Shown here: positions 1 through 10,970 of the stretch, piece after piece
Numbering within the stretch: position 1 is the first letter of the stretch
Layout: every line of letters begins with the position of its first letter
Assembly: GCA_011109175.1 (NCBI GenBank)
Contig: RDEW01000004.1
Location: 1,140,030-1,204,029 of the forward strand
Origin: Dicyema japonicum
Taxonomy: Eukaryota; Dicyemida; Rhombozoa; Dicyemidae
Reading direction: 5' to 3'
Length of the DNA stretch: 64,000 bases
The notes under the pieces: generated by a model
What the model was told of the DNA's origin: nothing
Database searches by the model: none
What the model saw: the letters and a program-made list of their open reading frames with translations, nothing else
Translations under genes and position numbers: made by a program

Positions 1-950
1 TAGTTGATGAAAAGGTTGTACTAATTGGTTTAGTAGGAATAATAATAGTAGTAATTGTTGAAGGGGTTGTACTTGTAGTAAGAGGAATAGTAGTAGTAAT
101 TGTAGAAGAGGCTCTATGGATGGTAGTACTGGTTGTTGATGGAGTTGTAGTATTTGTATAAGTAGGAATAGTAGAACTGGTTATTAAAGTAGTTGTCGTA
201 GTATTTATCGTTGTAGTGGGAGGAACAGTAGAATTTGTTATTAAAGGAGTTGTCGTAGTATTTATTGTTGTAGTGGGAGGTACAGTAGAATTTGTTATTA
301 AAGGAGTTGTCGTAGTGTTTATTGTTGTAGTGGGAGGTACAGTAGAATTTGTTATTAAAGGAGTTGTCGTAGTATTTATTGTTGTAGTGGGAGGAATAGT
401 AGAATTTGTTATTAAAGGAGTTGTCGTAGTATTTATCGTTGTAGTGGGAGGAACAGTAGAATTTGTTATTAAAGGAGTTGTCGTAGTATTTATAGTTGTA
501 GTGGGAGGAACAGTAGAATTTGTTATTAAAGGAGTTGTCGTAGTATTTATCGTTGTAGTGGGAGGAACAGTAGAATTTGTTATTAAAGGAGTTGTCGTAG
601 TGTTTATAGTTGTAGTGGAGGAAGTAGAATTAGTTGTGTAGTTATGTAGAGGAATAGAGGTTATTAAGTTGTCGTAGTGTTTAGTTGTAGTGGAAGGAAT
701 AGAAGTATTGTAGAGATGGGGTAGTAGTGGTTGTGTAGAAGTAGTAGTCGCAGTTGTTTTAGGTGTAGTAGTGGTTGTTGTAGTAGTCTTAGTAGTAGTC
801 ATTGTGGTCGTAGTTGTAGTATAATCGCTCTTACAATGATAGAAACAGTTAGTCATAACACAATTCGAACCTCCTTCAATTTCAATGGCCATCATTAATA
901 TAACCTAAATTTAGAATTTTGAAACTTACTCCAATATTTATCGCAAACAT
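1..950 (-). CDS. Mucin-like surface protein, tandem copy 1 (3' end outside window)
   Basis: I do not recognise the family. The minus strand has an ATG at 950, a 21-base first exon, a 25-base GT..AG intron at 929-905, then one exon running off the left edge. The start MFAINIGVILMMAIEIEGG looks like a signal peptide. It is followed by a short Cys segment, NCVMTNCFYHCKSDY, then a long Thr-rich region. That region includes seven units of a 20-residue repeat with NTT and NST sequons, which suggests heavy O- and N-glycosylation outside the cell. Two related genes lie in tandem at 1863-2481 and 5079-5624 and share the leader, the intron position and the upstream sequence. Those copies end in a transmembrane helix, so this one probably does too, beyond the window. 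The homologous leader and intron argue that the minus strand is coding, not the Val-rich plus-strand reading. The product type is inferred from architecture only. Confidence 0.75.
216..625. repeat. 60-base minisatellite inside mucin-like gene 1
   Basis: About seven near-identical 60-base units, in frame with the minus-strand gene and encoding a 20-residue Thr-rich unit with TTTTPLITNSTVPP. Differences between units are single bases (for example atcg/attg/atag in one position), so the array is young or homogenised. Length variation between individuals would be expected. Confidence 0.9.
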
Positions 951-1635
951 TTGATGATTTGTCAGATTTATTTTTTTATTATTTTTTATGCTCGCCTTTA
1001 AAAATAGTATTTATTTTTTTATCATGTAAAAAATTAAATTAAAAATTTATCGATTATTGTTTTACTTATTTAATCAAAAAAACTAAAGTAACTGTGGACG
1101 CCTAATTGCCGCTTTTCTTTTCTTAATTTTAATGGCGATTCTTGTCCCCTAAATAAATACAACACAAAATAAAAAAGATGTTAAGCTTAACTAGATATTC
1201 GATCCCGGTCTTCCTTACAATAAAAGAAATGAATTTCGATGGGCATACGACTGTTGTAATCACCGGTAATAAATTACATCATGGTGGAGAGGTGAAAGTC
1301 TGTGGAGTGAAAGAGATGAAAGAATGTTGGATTCAAAAAAGTTGACGTGGCATAAATCGCTTTAAAGGCTATTTTTTCCGAAATCTTTGATACCACCAAT
1401 ACGGAAATACATTGACGGGTAAGTTCAGATGCTTTGCAGTAAGTATTCTGATTACTGCATTATGCAGCAATTAGCTATTTTTGATTCCAAAGAGATAATA
1501 TATGTTGCTTTCGTGGAACAAAATATTGGAGTTAGAGCTTTCTAAGAGCACTCCTGAGTGTTGTTGTTCCAAAGATTATCTAAGGACTCGCTTATCTATG
1601 CTGTTGACATCTTCCATATATGAGTGGAGAGTGTT
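951..1635. other. Spacer, no gene seen
   Basis: AT-rich sequence. The first 150 bases (951-1100) resemble the stretches upstream of the other two mucin-like genes and probably hold their shared promoter. I see no convincing coding exon or recognisable repeat in the rest. Confidence 0.4.
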
Positions 1636-1765
1636 ATAGGTATTTTTGTTTCCCTAGGCCATCTAGGCTCAATTTGGGGGTGAAGGATCTCTGGGAACGA
1701 CCTACCTTTGCGGCGTACATCTTTAGTGTTAATGAAGCCTAGATAAAAATAATCTGATTTGAAAC
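1636..1765 (+). mobile_element. LINE family B 3'-end relic
   Basis: A short degraded stretch reads roughly GSIWG..KDLWERP, matching the C-terminal tail of the LINE at 44.4-46.0 kb (VEDLWERPVRTARSL), and is followed by a decayed gttaatgaagcc end. It is a 5'-truncated insertion of the kind LINEs leave when reverse transcription stops early. Confidence 0.5.
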
Positions 1766-1862
1766 CGCACATTTAAGATTATAGTAGTATTTTCTGTTTC
1801 TCATTAATAAAATCCTTTTTTGTAAAATTAAAAAAAAAGTTTTGTAATGCCCCATTTAACTT

Positions 1863-2481
1863 TTATTGACTTTTTATCCTTGAAACAACCAACTGTTTTG
1901 ACTTTTTAACTGTGAACATGGTTATTCCAGCTAAAACAAATAAAAAGGCTAAAACACTCCATACTAAAATAAACATTCTACAATTAAATGAAAAATTCAC
2001 ATTTTATTGGCATCTAAATTTTAGTATAATTTCTACTTTTCGATATTCCGGGAGTTTTGCTACTTTTGAGTTTTGTAGTGAAACCTGAAAAAATCCTAGT
2101 TAAGGTTGTATTGATTGTTGATTGAGTGGTTGTAGTATTTGCCGTTGTAGTGCGAAGAATAGTAGTTATTGTAGTGGACGGTGTAGTCATTGTTGTTGGA
2201 GTAGTAGTGGTTGTAGTAGGAGGAATAGTGGTAGTCATTGTTGGAGTAGTAGTGGTTGTAGTAGGAAAAATAGTGGTAGTCATTGTTGTTGGAGTAGTAG
2301 TGGTTGTAGTAGGAGGAACAGTTGTAGTTGTTGTGGTCGTGGTTGTAGTATAATCGTTATGACAAGTATATAACAAGTATCCCATTGGCAATTACTCGAA
2401 CCTCCTTTAATTTCAATTGCCATCATTAAAAAAACCTAAAATTTGAATTTTTACATTTACCCCTATATTTATTGTAAACAT
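1863..2481 (-). CDS. Mucin-like single-pass membrane protein, tandem copy 2
   Basis: Second member of the tandem family. The ATG is at 2481; introns are 2460-2436 (25 bases), 2036-2014 (23) and 2000-1978 (23), all GT..AG; the stop is TAA at 1865-1863. Exons give a leader MFTINIGVFLMMAIEIKGG, a short Cys segment, a Thr/Pro-rich stalk (TTTTTTPTTMTTTIFPTT), a link FSGFTTKLKSSKTPGISK, and a C-terminal helix MFILVWSVLAFLFVLAGITM followed by a basic tail VKKSKQLVVSRIKSQ. This predicts a type I membrane protein with a glycosylated ectodomain. The spliced length is 548 bases, one short of a multiple of three: the leader and the Thr stalk are in different frames, and a single missing base near 2385-2392 would join them. 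The copy is therefore either a recent pseudogene or carries a sequence error. Confidence 0.72.
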
Positions 2482-2839
2482 TAATAAATTTGTCAAATTT
2501 ATTATTATTATTTTTTCATGTTTGCCATTAAAAATATAATTTAATTGGTTATTATCTAAAAATAATAATAAATAATTGTCACAAGATATTGTAAAAACAC
2601 GGTTTTTTCGGAGACAGTAAACTTTTTTTTTAATTTTTTAAAACAAAATAAAATAAACTAAAGGTCATATAGCGGTCGCCTGACTGTTTGCCTATTCTTT
2701 CTCAGGATGGCAAGCGTGAGTCTCTCAAATTGCCAGCAGCCCTCACGAGGTTCTTATTTTTTATATAAATTATATAAATAAATTTATTTGTATAGCATAA
2801 ATTGTATTAATTTTTATTAAATAATTGTAAAAATTAATT

Positions 2840-2930
2840 AATTCTAACGTGGTTATGGAAGTAGCCTTCTGGCTTAATGACATCAGATATAAAGTTTGTG
2901 GGTTTGAATCCGAAAGATTGAGTTTTCTGC
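2840..2930 (+). repeat. Possible tRNA-like SINE head
   Basis: TGGCTTAATGA resembles a polymerase III A box and GGTTTGAATCC resembles a B box, about 35 bases apart. No complete cloverleaf is evident. It sits just before a dispersed repeat but is not part of that repeat's other copy. Confidence 0.25.
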
Positions 2931-2945
2931 GAAAATCAATTCTTG

Positions 2946-3279
2946 TCAAACAGATCCCACCCGTGAGGCGACGAGTCCTTCTGGCACGACACAGTTGTTA
3001 AAAGGGATCTTCCTACCTTTCTCCCTGACCAAACCCTCTGATGAAGATTGTATTATGAAAACTATTCCGCTAAAGAATGAAGTGATGTCCGCGACGGTAG
3101 GACGTGGGACAAAAATGGAAGAGGGCGGACCTACATCTCCACCTCTTTGGAAGCGGAAGCCTTTAATGAAGTATTAGAAGATGGATTTGGTGTTCTCCCA
3201 AAGGTCCTTTCATTGGATTAGTTAGTTATGACTGTTTGTGCTGGCTTACAATGGTAAGCCTGGGGTTAATAATAATAAT
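2946..3279 (+). mobile_element. Dispersed 340-base SINE-like element, copy 1
   Basis: Nearly identical in order to 46992-47332, from TCAA(A)CAGATCCCACC to GGGGTTAATAAT. It has no long reading frame. The last 40 bases can fold (GGCTTAC..GTAAGCC) before the GGGGTTAATAA end shared with LINE family B, as expected for an element mobilised by that LINE's reverse transcriptase. No tRNA, 5S or 7SL head is obvious. Confidence 0.7.
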
Positions 3280-3304
3280 GGTGATAAAAGTTCGGAAATC
3301 ACCC

Positions 3305-3400
3305 CATTTTGTTAACTGCATACAACCAATACATTGAGCCATGTATTTCTTATGCATGCGCCATATGGGGTCTATTCATTTCCTGGACAACTTTTTTGAG
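3305..3400 (+). mobile_element. LINE family C RT-thumb relic
   Basis: Encodes YNQYIEPCISYACAIWG, the conserved segment after the RT palm found in the LINE copies at 11.2, 24.9, 41.7 and 62.4 kb. The flanking sequence is too decayed to extend it. Confidence 0.55.
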
Positions 3401-5078
3401 GTTACTCTTCCAATGGTGGTTTTTGTTAACTCTTCCAATGTCTGGAGATCAGCCGTTTTTTAACTTTCAAATTGGGTTCACTTTTCCAATACCACACAAG
3501 ACTATTAAACTTTCCGCATGTGCCAAGAGTAATAAGTTAGTGGTATCCAACCGGTGGACCTTGGACCGGTGCCGGTCTGTATCTGCAGTAAAATTGTCTA
3601 ACACTTACCGGTTTGCGACAACTAAAAGGTTGGGAACCACTGTGCTATGAAAACAAAGAAAAATCCGAGTTTATCTCTATTCGGAAAAAGTGGTTTGTCT
3701 TAATTGACATTAACAGAGCCAAATTTACGAACTTCAAATAAAAGTCCCCACCATAATACATGAAGAACTTTAAATTTCGACCATCACAAAAAATTGTAAC
3801 TCCATCATATGAGATTTTCTTGTTTTTGGATCCCATCAGTGGAACAGATGTCCTAATCCTAGCGACCATGCCTCCATATTAATCAACAAAAGTGAAAGCT
3901 TCCAACACTTGATTTTCCATTAGCTTCGCCTCCGTCACAGAGGCTTTCTATGTCTTTTCCTTAGGATCTGGCATTGGTTAGCAATATTTTCAGTCATTGT
4001 GTTACTTTCCTCTGTCATGGTTTATTTAGAACCAGAGCCAACGATTCAACTAAACCCAGTTTGGTATTCTATCACTCTTTACTAAGACCTCTTTTTATCA
4101 ACATGATAATTCAACCTCTTGAAGAGGACCAGTCCCCAGCTTAGAATTGATTCCAAAACTATAATTTAAATCTAATTTGAATTACTTTTTGAAATCTTCT
4201 GATTAGGTTCCTACGTGATCCCTAAGATTGATATCAAAAGGTCATTTTCACCTATTTTATTATCCCGTTGCCTTATGCAGAAAATTAATGACTTCAGAAG
4301 CTCTTCGTGTCAGAGTTTATTGCCCTTAATAATAGAAGAGTATAGCAAAATCCAGAAAAGCACATAGATGCATGAGATCGTCGGAAATTCGCCGAACGAT
4401 GTAGGGATGATATTTAGGGAGGCCGGGATCAACATTTTCATCCCAATGTCGACTGAGAGTATAAGAGTCCTCCTATTGTCAAAACGAACAGATCAGGTCT
4501 ATTAAAATTAATAATTATTCATCGACTCGGATCCCCGACTTATGCACCACAACAGATTGTATACATTCTCAGTTTCTCATATTTTTATTATAAACATTCG
4601 TATAACGTAAAATTATATGAAATTTCTCCAATTGCGTATAGACTTTCTCCAATATTTCTGAGATGACGTAGAAGGTAACTTAATCGAAGATTATCAATAT
4701 TTATTGCAGACGGTCTACAACTCCTTAGACTCATCTTATCCAAACAAAAACATTATCAACAAATCAGAGATATGAGTTTTGTCAGGCTCTCCGGTTAAGG
4801 AAAGGATTCGGAAGTCTAACAGTTCTTTAATGCCGAACATCCCTTGGTCCACTGAGCCTATTTATCATTGTTTTCTCTATTGAGTTCATTCTCGGGTAGT
4901 TCTAAAGGCAATGTTCCACCACGATAAGCAGAAACAATGGTGCTAATCGCCACAAGTCCTTGTATCCCTAAGTTCAATGGTAATAGTTTGTGCGCACAAA
5001 AATTAGAAATTAAATTTGAAGGATTACATGTTAGTTAATAATCAGTTAGTGAGTGTGTTAAGTTTAGTAATGCAACCC
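3400..5078. other. Spacer between mucin-like genes 2 and 3
   Basis: About 1.7 kb with no exon I can support. The minus frame 3645-3869 is open but has no recognisable features. Some stretches look like old repeats without a match in this window. Confidence 0.35.
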
Positions 5079-5624
5079 TCAAACTGCTATGGATTTTGTA
5101 GGAGTCTTGAAAAAGCCAACGATAAACTTTCCAATTGTGAATACGAATATTGAAGCGAGAACAACTAAAACGAGTATGAAAATCAGTAATGTATAAATCA
5201 TTCTAAGATTAAATGGAAATTCACTTTTTGTTAGATATTTCGACAGCTAAATTTTAATACAAATTATACCTTTCAATTTGTCCGGAGTTGGGATATTTTT
5301 GAAAATTGTAGCGAATCCGGAAAAAATCGTAGTTGGGGTAGTAGTGGTTGTTGTTGTCGTAGTAGTAGTTGTTGTAGTTGTGGTTGTGGAGGGAGTTGTT
5401 GTTGTAGTGGAAGGAGTTGTTGTGGTCCTTGTAGTAGGAGGAGTTGTTGTGGTCCTTTTAGTGGGAGGAATTGTCCTACGTGTGGTAGTTGGATCGTCTT
5501 TACAATGATAGAACAATCTCCCCATATGGCATCTATCACCTGAACCTCCTTTAATGTCAATTACCATCATTAATAAAATCTAAAATTGAATTTTGACATT
5601 TACCAATATATTCATTGTAAACAT
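5079..5624 (-). CDS. Mucin-like single-pass membrane protein, tandem copy 3 (intact)
   Basis: The intact member of the family. The ATG is at 5624; introns are 5603-5580 (24 bases), 5269-5247 (23) and 5224-5203 (22), all GT..AG and at the same places as in copy 2; the stop is TGA at 5081-5079. The spliced length is 477 bases, exactly 158 codons plus stop. Architecture: leader MFTMNILILLMMVIDIKGG, short Cys segment CHMGRLFYHCKDD, stalk with PPTTRTTTTPSTTTTTPS, a link FSGFATIFKNIPTPDKLK, then a helix MIYTLLIFILVLVVLASIFV and a cytoplasmic tail with GKFIVGFFKTPTKSIAV. A type I mucin-like surface protein is inferred. In a parasite of mucus-filled organs such a coat could serve adhesion or protection, but nothing in the sequence proves that. 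Confidence 0.82.
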
Positions 5625-5826
5625 TTTATTATTTTTCAGATTCTTTTTTTATTATTTTGTATGTTTGCCAATAAAAATATAATTTAATTAAATTAATATG
5701 TAGAAAAATAATTAAAATAAAAATATAATGATTAAAGTTTGATTCGACAATTTTTTGGAATATCCGAGATAAAAAAATTATCTTGTAAACAATAACTCTC
5801 AAGGTTGAAAGACTTAGTTTTTTTAT

Positions 5827-6108
5827 TCAAGACTTGAATATAATCTCCCTAGTAACCATTCTAGAGTATATGAAGACATTTTGTGCCAAGTTATAAGAAT
5901 GCGTAGCACGAAGATAACCTAAGAAGTCAATGAGATGCCTATAATTCCACTGTTGAATGGAATTTAAAGTAAATTTGTTTTTAAACTCGCTAGCTTTTTG
6001 TATAATAATTGCCCAATTAACACTATTGAGAACATTCGAATTTAATAGATTACTAATTCCCTTGTTTCTACCAAGAAAGTCGGTATTTGCTTTATTTTGG
6101 CACGGCAA
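5827..6108 (-). CDS. Possible small hypothetical protein or exon
   Basis: An open frame of about 90 codons without internal ATG near its beginning; amino acid composition is protein-like (for example NSVNWAIIIQKASEF and NYRHLIDFLGYLRATHSY). I recognise no family and could not find flanking short introns that extend it. Could be an exon of an unrecognised gene or a chance frame. Confidence 0.25.
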   Translation of the reverse strand: MPCQNKANTDFLGRNKGISNLLNSNVLNSVNWAIIIQKASEFKNKFTLNSIQQWNYRHLIDFLGYLRATHSYNLAQNVFIYSRMVTREIIFKS

Positions 6109-6109
6109 G

Positions 6110-8110
6110 ATTGGAATCTAGATATTACCCATTCTATGCTCCCGTATTTTAAAACCTAAGGATTCCAATGTCCCCTATCAAAATGAAATTTCGTATCAGT
6201 CTCAAAGAAATAATTTTGATTTAGCTAAGTCATTGCAACAGAGTTACGTCACCAGCTTAACCTTTTGATTATTTAACCACTTGGCTAACTAATTTAGTGA
6301 TTCAGTATTTTCACATTTTATGTAATTTAATAATCGCCAATTGAATGTCTGGTTCACTTGCACATGCGACGAGGAATTCTTAAGTAATCTAAGTAATCGG
6401 ATTTCTACACAAAAAGAGATCCTCTCTAGTGCTGATGGCTATTTAAGCAAATCTAGCTCGCCATGCTGAGAGGGTTGCTGTATGACGTTTTTGTTTATTC
6501 CGTAATCTGTATATTAATAATTATTTAATATAATATTTATTTATTAATACAAAGTATTTTATTGAATATTTTCAAATAAATAGCGTGTACCATATGCGTA
6601 CGTGGGAGTCTGAATATGTCTTCAAGTATTGAAAATCTGACAACCTTAGTTTACGATGGAGTGATGTTGTTTTGGCTTCCTACTGTAAATATCCTAATCC
6701 ATTTTCCTCAGTGAATATAGCCTCGATTGACGTCTTGGAAAGCGAAGTTAAAGTTTCAAAGGGGATCCCTTTATTGAATCGACATCGATTCATAAACATG
6801 GCCTACAATATTCCGCGAATTTTAACTTCAGTGATTTCCCTCAACGTCGCCTTTATCCACGAAAAATCTGTTCTGGACATGAAAAATCAAGAATTTAGTA
6901 TGGTCTCTGAAAATGTAGTCACGTCAATTTATACTTAGGACAGGTGAATCTCCGCAGTGTTATCCATGTGCAAGAAAAAATGGTCTACAAACCCCACAAA
7001 ACTAATCCAGAACAGTGAACCCATGTGGTTATCTGATTTAGGACTATTTTGACTCAGATGGCCTCAGTGAGAATATCAGGAATTCCCTTTGCTTCATTTT
7101 TTGAAAAGTTTGTGGTGGACAATATCGAGAAAAATAGCTCCCTGGTATTGTTTATGCTTATTTTTAGGGGAGAAAGGCAATTAATTGGAAGGTTGAGAAT
7201 AGCCATGATTAGTTGAATTATATATTATTTTAATATTTGATGACATAATTATTTTGTTTTTAATTTTATATTAATAATCTAGAAATTTATAGATCTTTTA
7301 CTCACATGTAGCCATCGGTTTCCTTCACTTAAAGGATTGGGAGTAAGTGATCTGTTAGTTAGTGATTAGGCTGATTATTGGAGGGTTTACTTGCTTCCCC
7401 ACTGCATTCATATGTTCAAGCTATAATCTTCCCTTAAACCAAAGGACGTTTTTTTGTGTTTGATATAACCTGTGTTGATACATTGTCCTTAACGAATATG
7501 ATTTTATCTGTAATACTTATAACGGAGATTCTAGGCTTTGTTTTTTTATTACCTGTCAAAAAGAAATACCATACTTAACTATGGTCTATTTTCTATTAAA
7601 GACATTTAAATAATATTTTACAAGACCTAGTGTTGGTTCTTAGTCTCATAACAACATTATTAGTAGTTAAACACGTGGTTGTTAGTGTTGTCATTTAGTT
7701 TATTAGTTACTAGAATTATTGTCAATACTAATCATTAGGTCTTGAGTTTCCATAGATATTCTTTGAGTTTCAAATCGATTAATAGCGTACTTTAATTTAT
7801 ATATTCCAACACAAGGATTAACTGAATAAAATAACTACAATTAATACTTCTCCTCCACAATACTTTCCCCAAGTCTCTAAATAATCTTTTGATTTTGGAA
7901 AAAGAGTTGTTGCCTATGAAACTATAGGTTATAGTGAATACACAAATGTCTTAGTTCTGTTCATTCTAATATCATTCAGAAGAATGATGTTGGGGGATTA
8001 AATAATCAGAGATAGAAGACGCTTAAAATGATTAAGGATCGTGGGGAAATTCTATGTCCTACATGTGGTATTCTGGTTCTGACCAAATCCATTCTTAATA
8101 TTATTATTAA
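6110..8110. other. 2-kb AT-rich spacer
   Basis: No gene recognised. The plus frame at 6672-6938 is open for 88 codons (begins with TTG) and looks moderately protein-like but matches nothing I know. The remainder is low-complexity AT-rich sequence. Confidence 0.35.
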
Positions 8111-8129
8111 TAGCACTTTCGAAGAACCA

Positions 8130-9030
8130 AAAATGTAATTTATTTAATTAAGATTCCGCTTGTGTCGTATTTTTCTTCAGGTTATTTTTTTCCACAATTC
8201 TCTTGATTAACTTCCTCCATGCTCCGCGGTTACAGGCAGTTATTCCGAGCGTATCCAGATCATCTCCAGTTTTCAGCTTTCGTCCTACATTGGTCAGGTC
8301 CTTGTGTAGAACCTCTGGCAAATTTATGCGAGGTCTTCCACGGAACGAGGTATTCACTTCTGGGCAGAAATAGTTATCCATTGCTATTTTAGCAGGCGTC
8401 ATCTGGCTCATTCGAAGGATGTGACCAAACAGACGCCATCTTGATTCCAGGATATCCAGACTGAATGGTCTTGTATTACATACTTTGTATAGATTCTTGT
8501 TTGTAATTTTTTGGCCAGTTGATGCCAAGCAACAGTTGGCCAGTTTGCTTACGATGGAAGGCATCTAGTGTCCATTACCGCTTCTGAGACACCCAGGTTG
8601 CAGCGTTGTACATTAGGACTGGTTTCACGAAGGCATTGTATAGTCTCACACGTAATTGTGTGCTAATTTGTTTACGATGATTCCAGACTACTCCCATTTT
8701 TCTAAAGGCCGCGACGGCCAACATCTTCCTGTTAGTGATATCCTCAGCGTCTCCGAGCAACGACCCTAATTTTTTACAGTATCTCCATTTTTCATCAGTT
8801 CGGGTTAGTTCACGGCGTATGGTAGTTGTCTCCGTCTTTTCCGTATTGATTTTGATGAACCATTTTCTAACACAACTTCTTTGTGGGCTGGATGGTTTGG
8901 GGGATAGGAATTGGAGAGGGGTAATGTATACTCTTCTCATAAGACACGTCCTGGATATGCACTGTTGAGAGTTGCACTTCCTGCACAAGGTATCAAATAC
9001 CTTCTCATTTTGTCGGATAAGGTCTTCAAT
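8130..9030 (-). mobile_element. LINE family A, 3' part
   Basis: The minus strand encodes, across frameshifts, the post-RT region of family A: WRYCKKLGSLLGDAEDITNR, VKPVLMYNAATWVSQKR, then RWRLFGHILRMSQMTPAK and FRGRPRINLPEVLHKDL. The same motifs in the same order occur at 15.2-16.0, 40.0-41.0 and 42.5-44.2 kb. RT catalytic motifs are missing, so this copy is 5'-truncated and dead. Confidence 0.85.
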
Positions 9031-9054
9031 TGATGATGGGAATAGTTTTTCTAG

Positions 9055-9780
9055 TTTCCCGAGATTACTAATAGTAGTGGCTGTTAAGGACTGATTTTCT
9101 GTTGTTCGTCCAGGACAGATTGATTGCCCATGACGCTGACAGATGGCTTAATGAATTGTTTGTACAAAAATTTCAAAGCTACCACCAAAAATAGATTGAT
9201 TATCCCTAGCTTTATTGAGCAGCTAAGGATAAATTGGTTGAGGGAAGTTAGGTGGATAGAAGTTGAATAACCCCTTCTGAATCCATGTTGCGAAAATAAA
9301 AAAGGAAGTGACGGGGTTATAAGATTAAGAATCAATTTTTCCAATAATTTTGAGTGTATAGTAAAGAGATTGGTCGAAATGATGCAAGATTGTCCTTTGG
9401 CTTCCCAGACTAAAGGATTGGGCGTATATAGGACAGTTTCCAAATAGTTGGAATTGTATTCATGTTTATTGAATTGTTGAAAACCACTGTGATTGCATCA
9501 TTCCCAATAAGTCCAAGGTGTTTTAGTAACAGGGATAGAATCAGGCCCACGTGAAAAGGAAAAATTCATCCTCTTCAAACCCTCACTGACATCTGAATGT
9601 GAGATAAAGTTAATCGGCTGTGTTCTCTTGGGTCTTATTGAGGATAAAGAAGACCCATCCATTTTCCTGAAAGTATTGTGGCTTAAACTGCTTAATATTT
9701 CATAAGTTTATTAAAACTGTTCTGATCCGTCTGTTGCCTTGTGTTGAAATTTCCTTTGGGCCAAATTGATTGAACTTTAA
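9055..9780 (-). mobile_element. LINE family B relic with internal deletion of the RT core
   Basis: Closely related along most of its length to 53.0-54.0 kb on the same strand. The frame 9443-9084 joins the early RT segment SQHGFRRGYSTSIHLTSLNQ directly to the post-RT segment LGIINLF...LYKQFIKPSVS, so the palm with YADD is deleted while the frame stays open. The 5' part continues to about 9780, where it abuts a plus-strand LINE head-to-head. Confidence 0.8.
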
Positions 9781-10970
9781 TGTTTTTTAGCAACGAAATC
9801 ACGAGAAAAGATAAAAGTTATCGTCTATTCAAGAATAACGAATGTTTTTCAAAACTTTTCATGCCGTGTGACTTGCCTACGTGGTGCCATCGCTCACTTG
9901 AAGTTTTGGAAAAAAGTCGCAAACTCCCTATCCCGCAACCATGGACGCGCGGATGGTGTCAAATCCTACTCCTTTCCTGTGGAGATGTTGAGGAAAATCC
10001 TGGACCAGATCTAGTCATATTACATATTAACATCAATGGTATCCGAACAAAAATTGCCGAACTACAACGCTTTCTCGTTAAAAAAAGTAAATATAGCTCT
10101 TTTCCAAAGACGACCAACCCCTAACAATCCGATATCCGTTTTCAGACGAGACAGGGGTCATGGAAAGGGAGGAGACCTTATTACGCTTATCAGGAAACAT
10201 ATAATGGGCAGAAATATTTCGGACAATATCCGCCAAGACGACACACTGGAACAACAACTCTGAGAATCTGCCTACTCTCTCCGATTGACAATTGTCAATA
10301 TGTACATACACCCTTCCCCGTCATGCCCAGGCGGCTACAACCCTGAACTCAAACGATTCACCAGGTTGGAAAACACGCTAATTGGCGGTGATTTAAATGC
10401 GAAGAGTTCAATTGTATGCTGACCAACAACTGGATCAATGGGGAAACCTCATATCCGACAGTATTGACGATCATTCCCAATAATCCAAGCAAAATAAATA
10501 AATGATCCAAGCAAACACACAAGGACTCCTTCCCGTCAAGGCGACTCCTCTACTTCACCCGACATTTTTTTTGCCGCTCCTCCTCTTGCAACTGTCATTT
10601 CATGGGATGTTATATACGACTTACATACCGACCATAACCCGATCTTCATGAGGATCTCACAAAAACATAAGTTAATGAGCACTCCGAGAACCAATGTGAA
10701 CTTCTCAAAGGCAATACGCCTTCATACATTTTATTGAACTACATCTTCAGGCCTTCCGGATAGATAACTTCGAATCTATCGACACTGCTGTCAAATACCT
10801 CAACGAGATTATACTCCGAGCTCGCAAAGATACATTCCGATGTCGTCCTCAACGTCCATCACACTCAATTGATGCTGAAACGCGAGATCTAATCAATTAA
10901 AAATCAATTCCAAAGACCACTGTTAAACCGAAAAAAACTAAACTAAATGATCCCGACGAATTGGATCAAG
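9780..10970 (+). mobile_element. LINE family B 5' end with 2A peptide and endonuclease
   Basis: ATG at 9780 opens a 75-codon leader that ends in LLLSCGDVEENPGP. A few residues later the APE-type endonuclease begins (ILHININGIRTKIAELQRFL). The endonuclease continues across frameshifts: RDRGHGKGGDLITLIR, MYIHPSPSCPGGY, LIGGDLNAKSS, and the terminal DHNPIFMRIS near 10640. A linker follows to about 10970, where the copy stops at a minus-strand family C element, so the RT is absent. A 2A peptide makes the ribosome skip one peptide bond, so the leader and the endonuclease-RT would be released as separate proteins. Confidence 0.85.
9966..10007 (+). other. 2A ribosome-skipping peptide, consensus match
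   Basis: CTA CTC CTT TCC TGT then GGA GAT GTT GAG GAA AAT CCT GGA CCA encodes LLLSC GDVEENPGP. All key residues of the D(V/I)ExNPGP consensus are present and the upstream residues are Leu-rich, as in known 2A sites. Release would be between the last Gly and Pro. Confidence 0.9.

Noticed and set aside
216-641. Val/Ile-rich plus-strand protein of 141 residues
   Set aside because: It is the mirror of the Thr-rich minus-strand stalk. The paralogs, the leader, the introns and the TM exon all support the minus strand.
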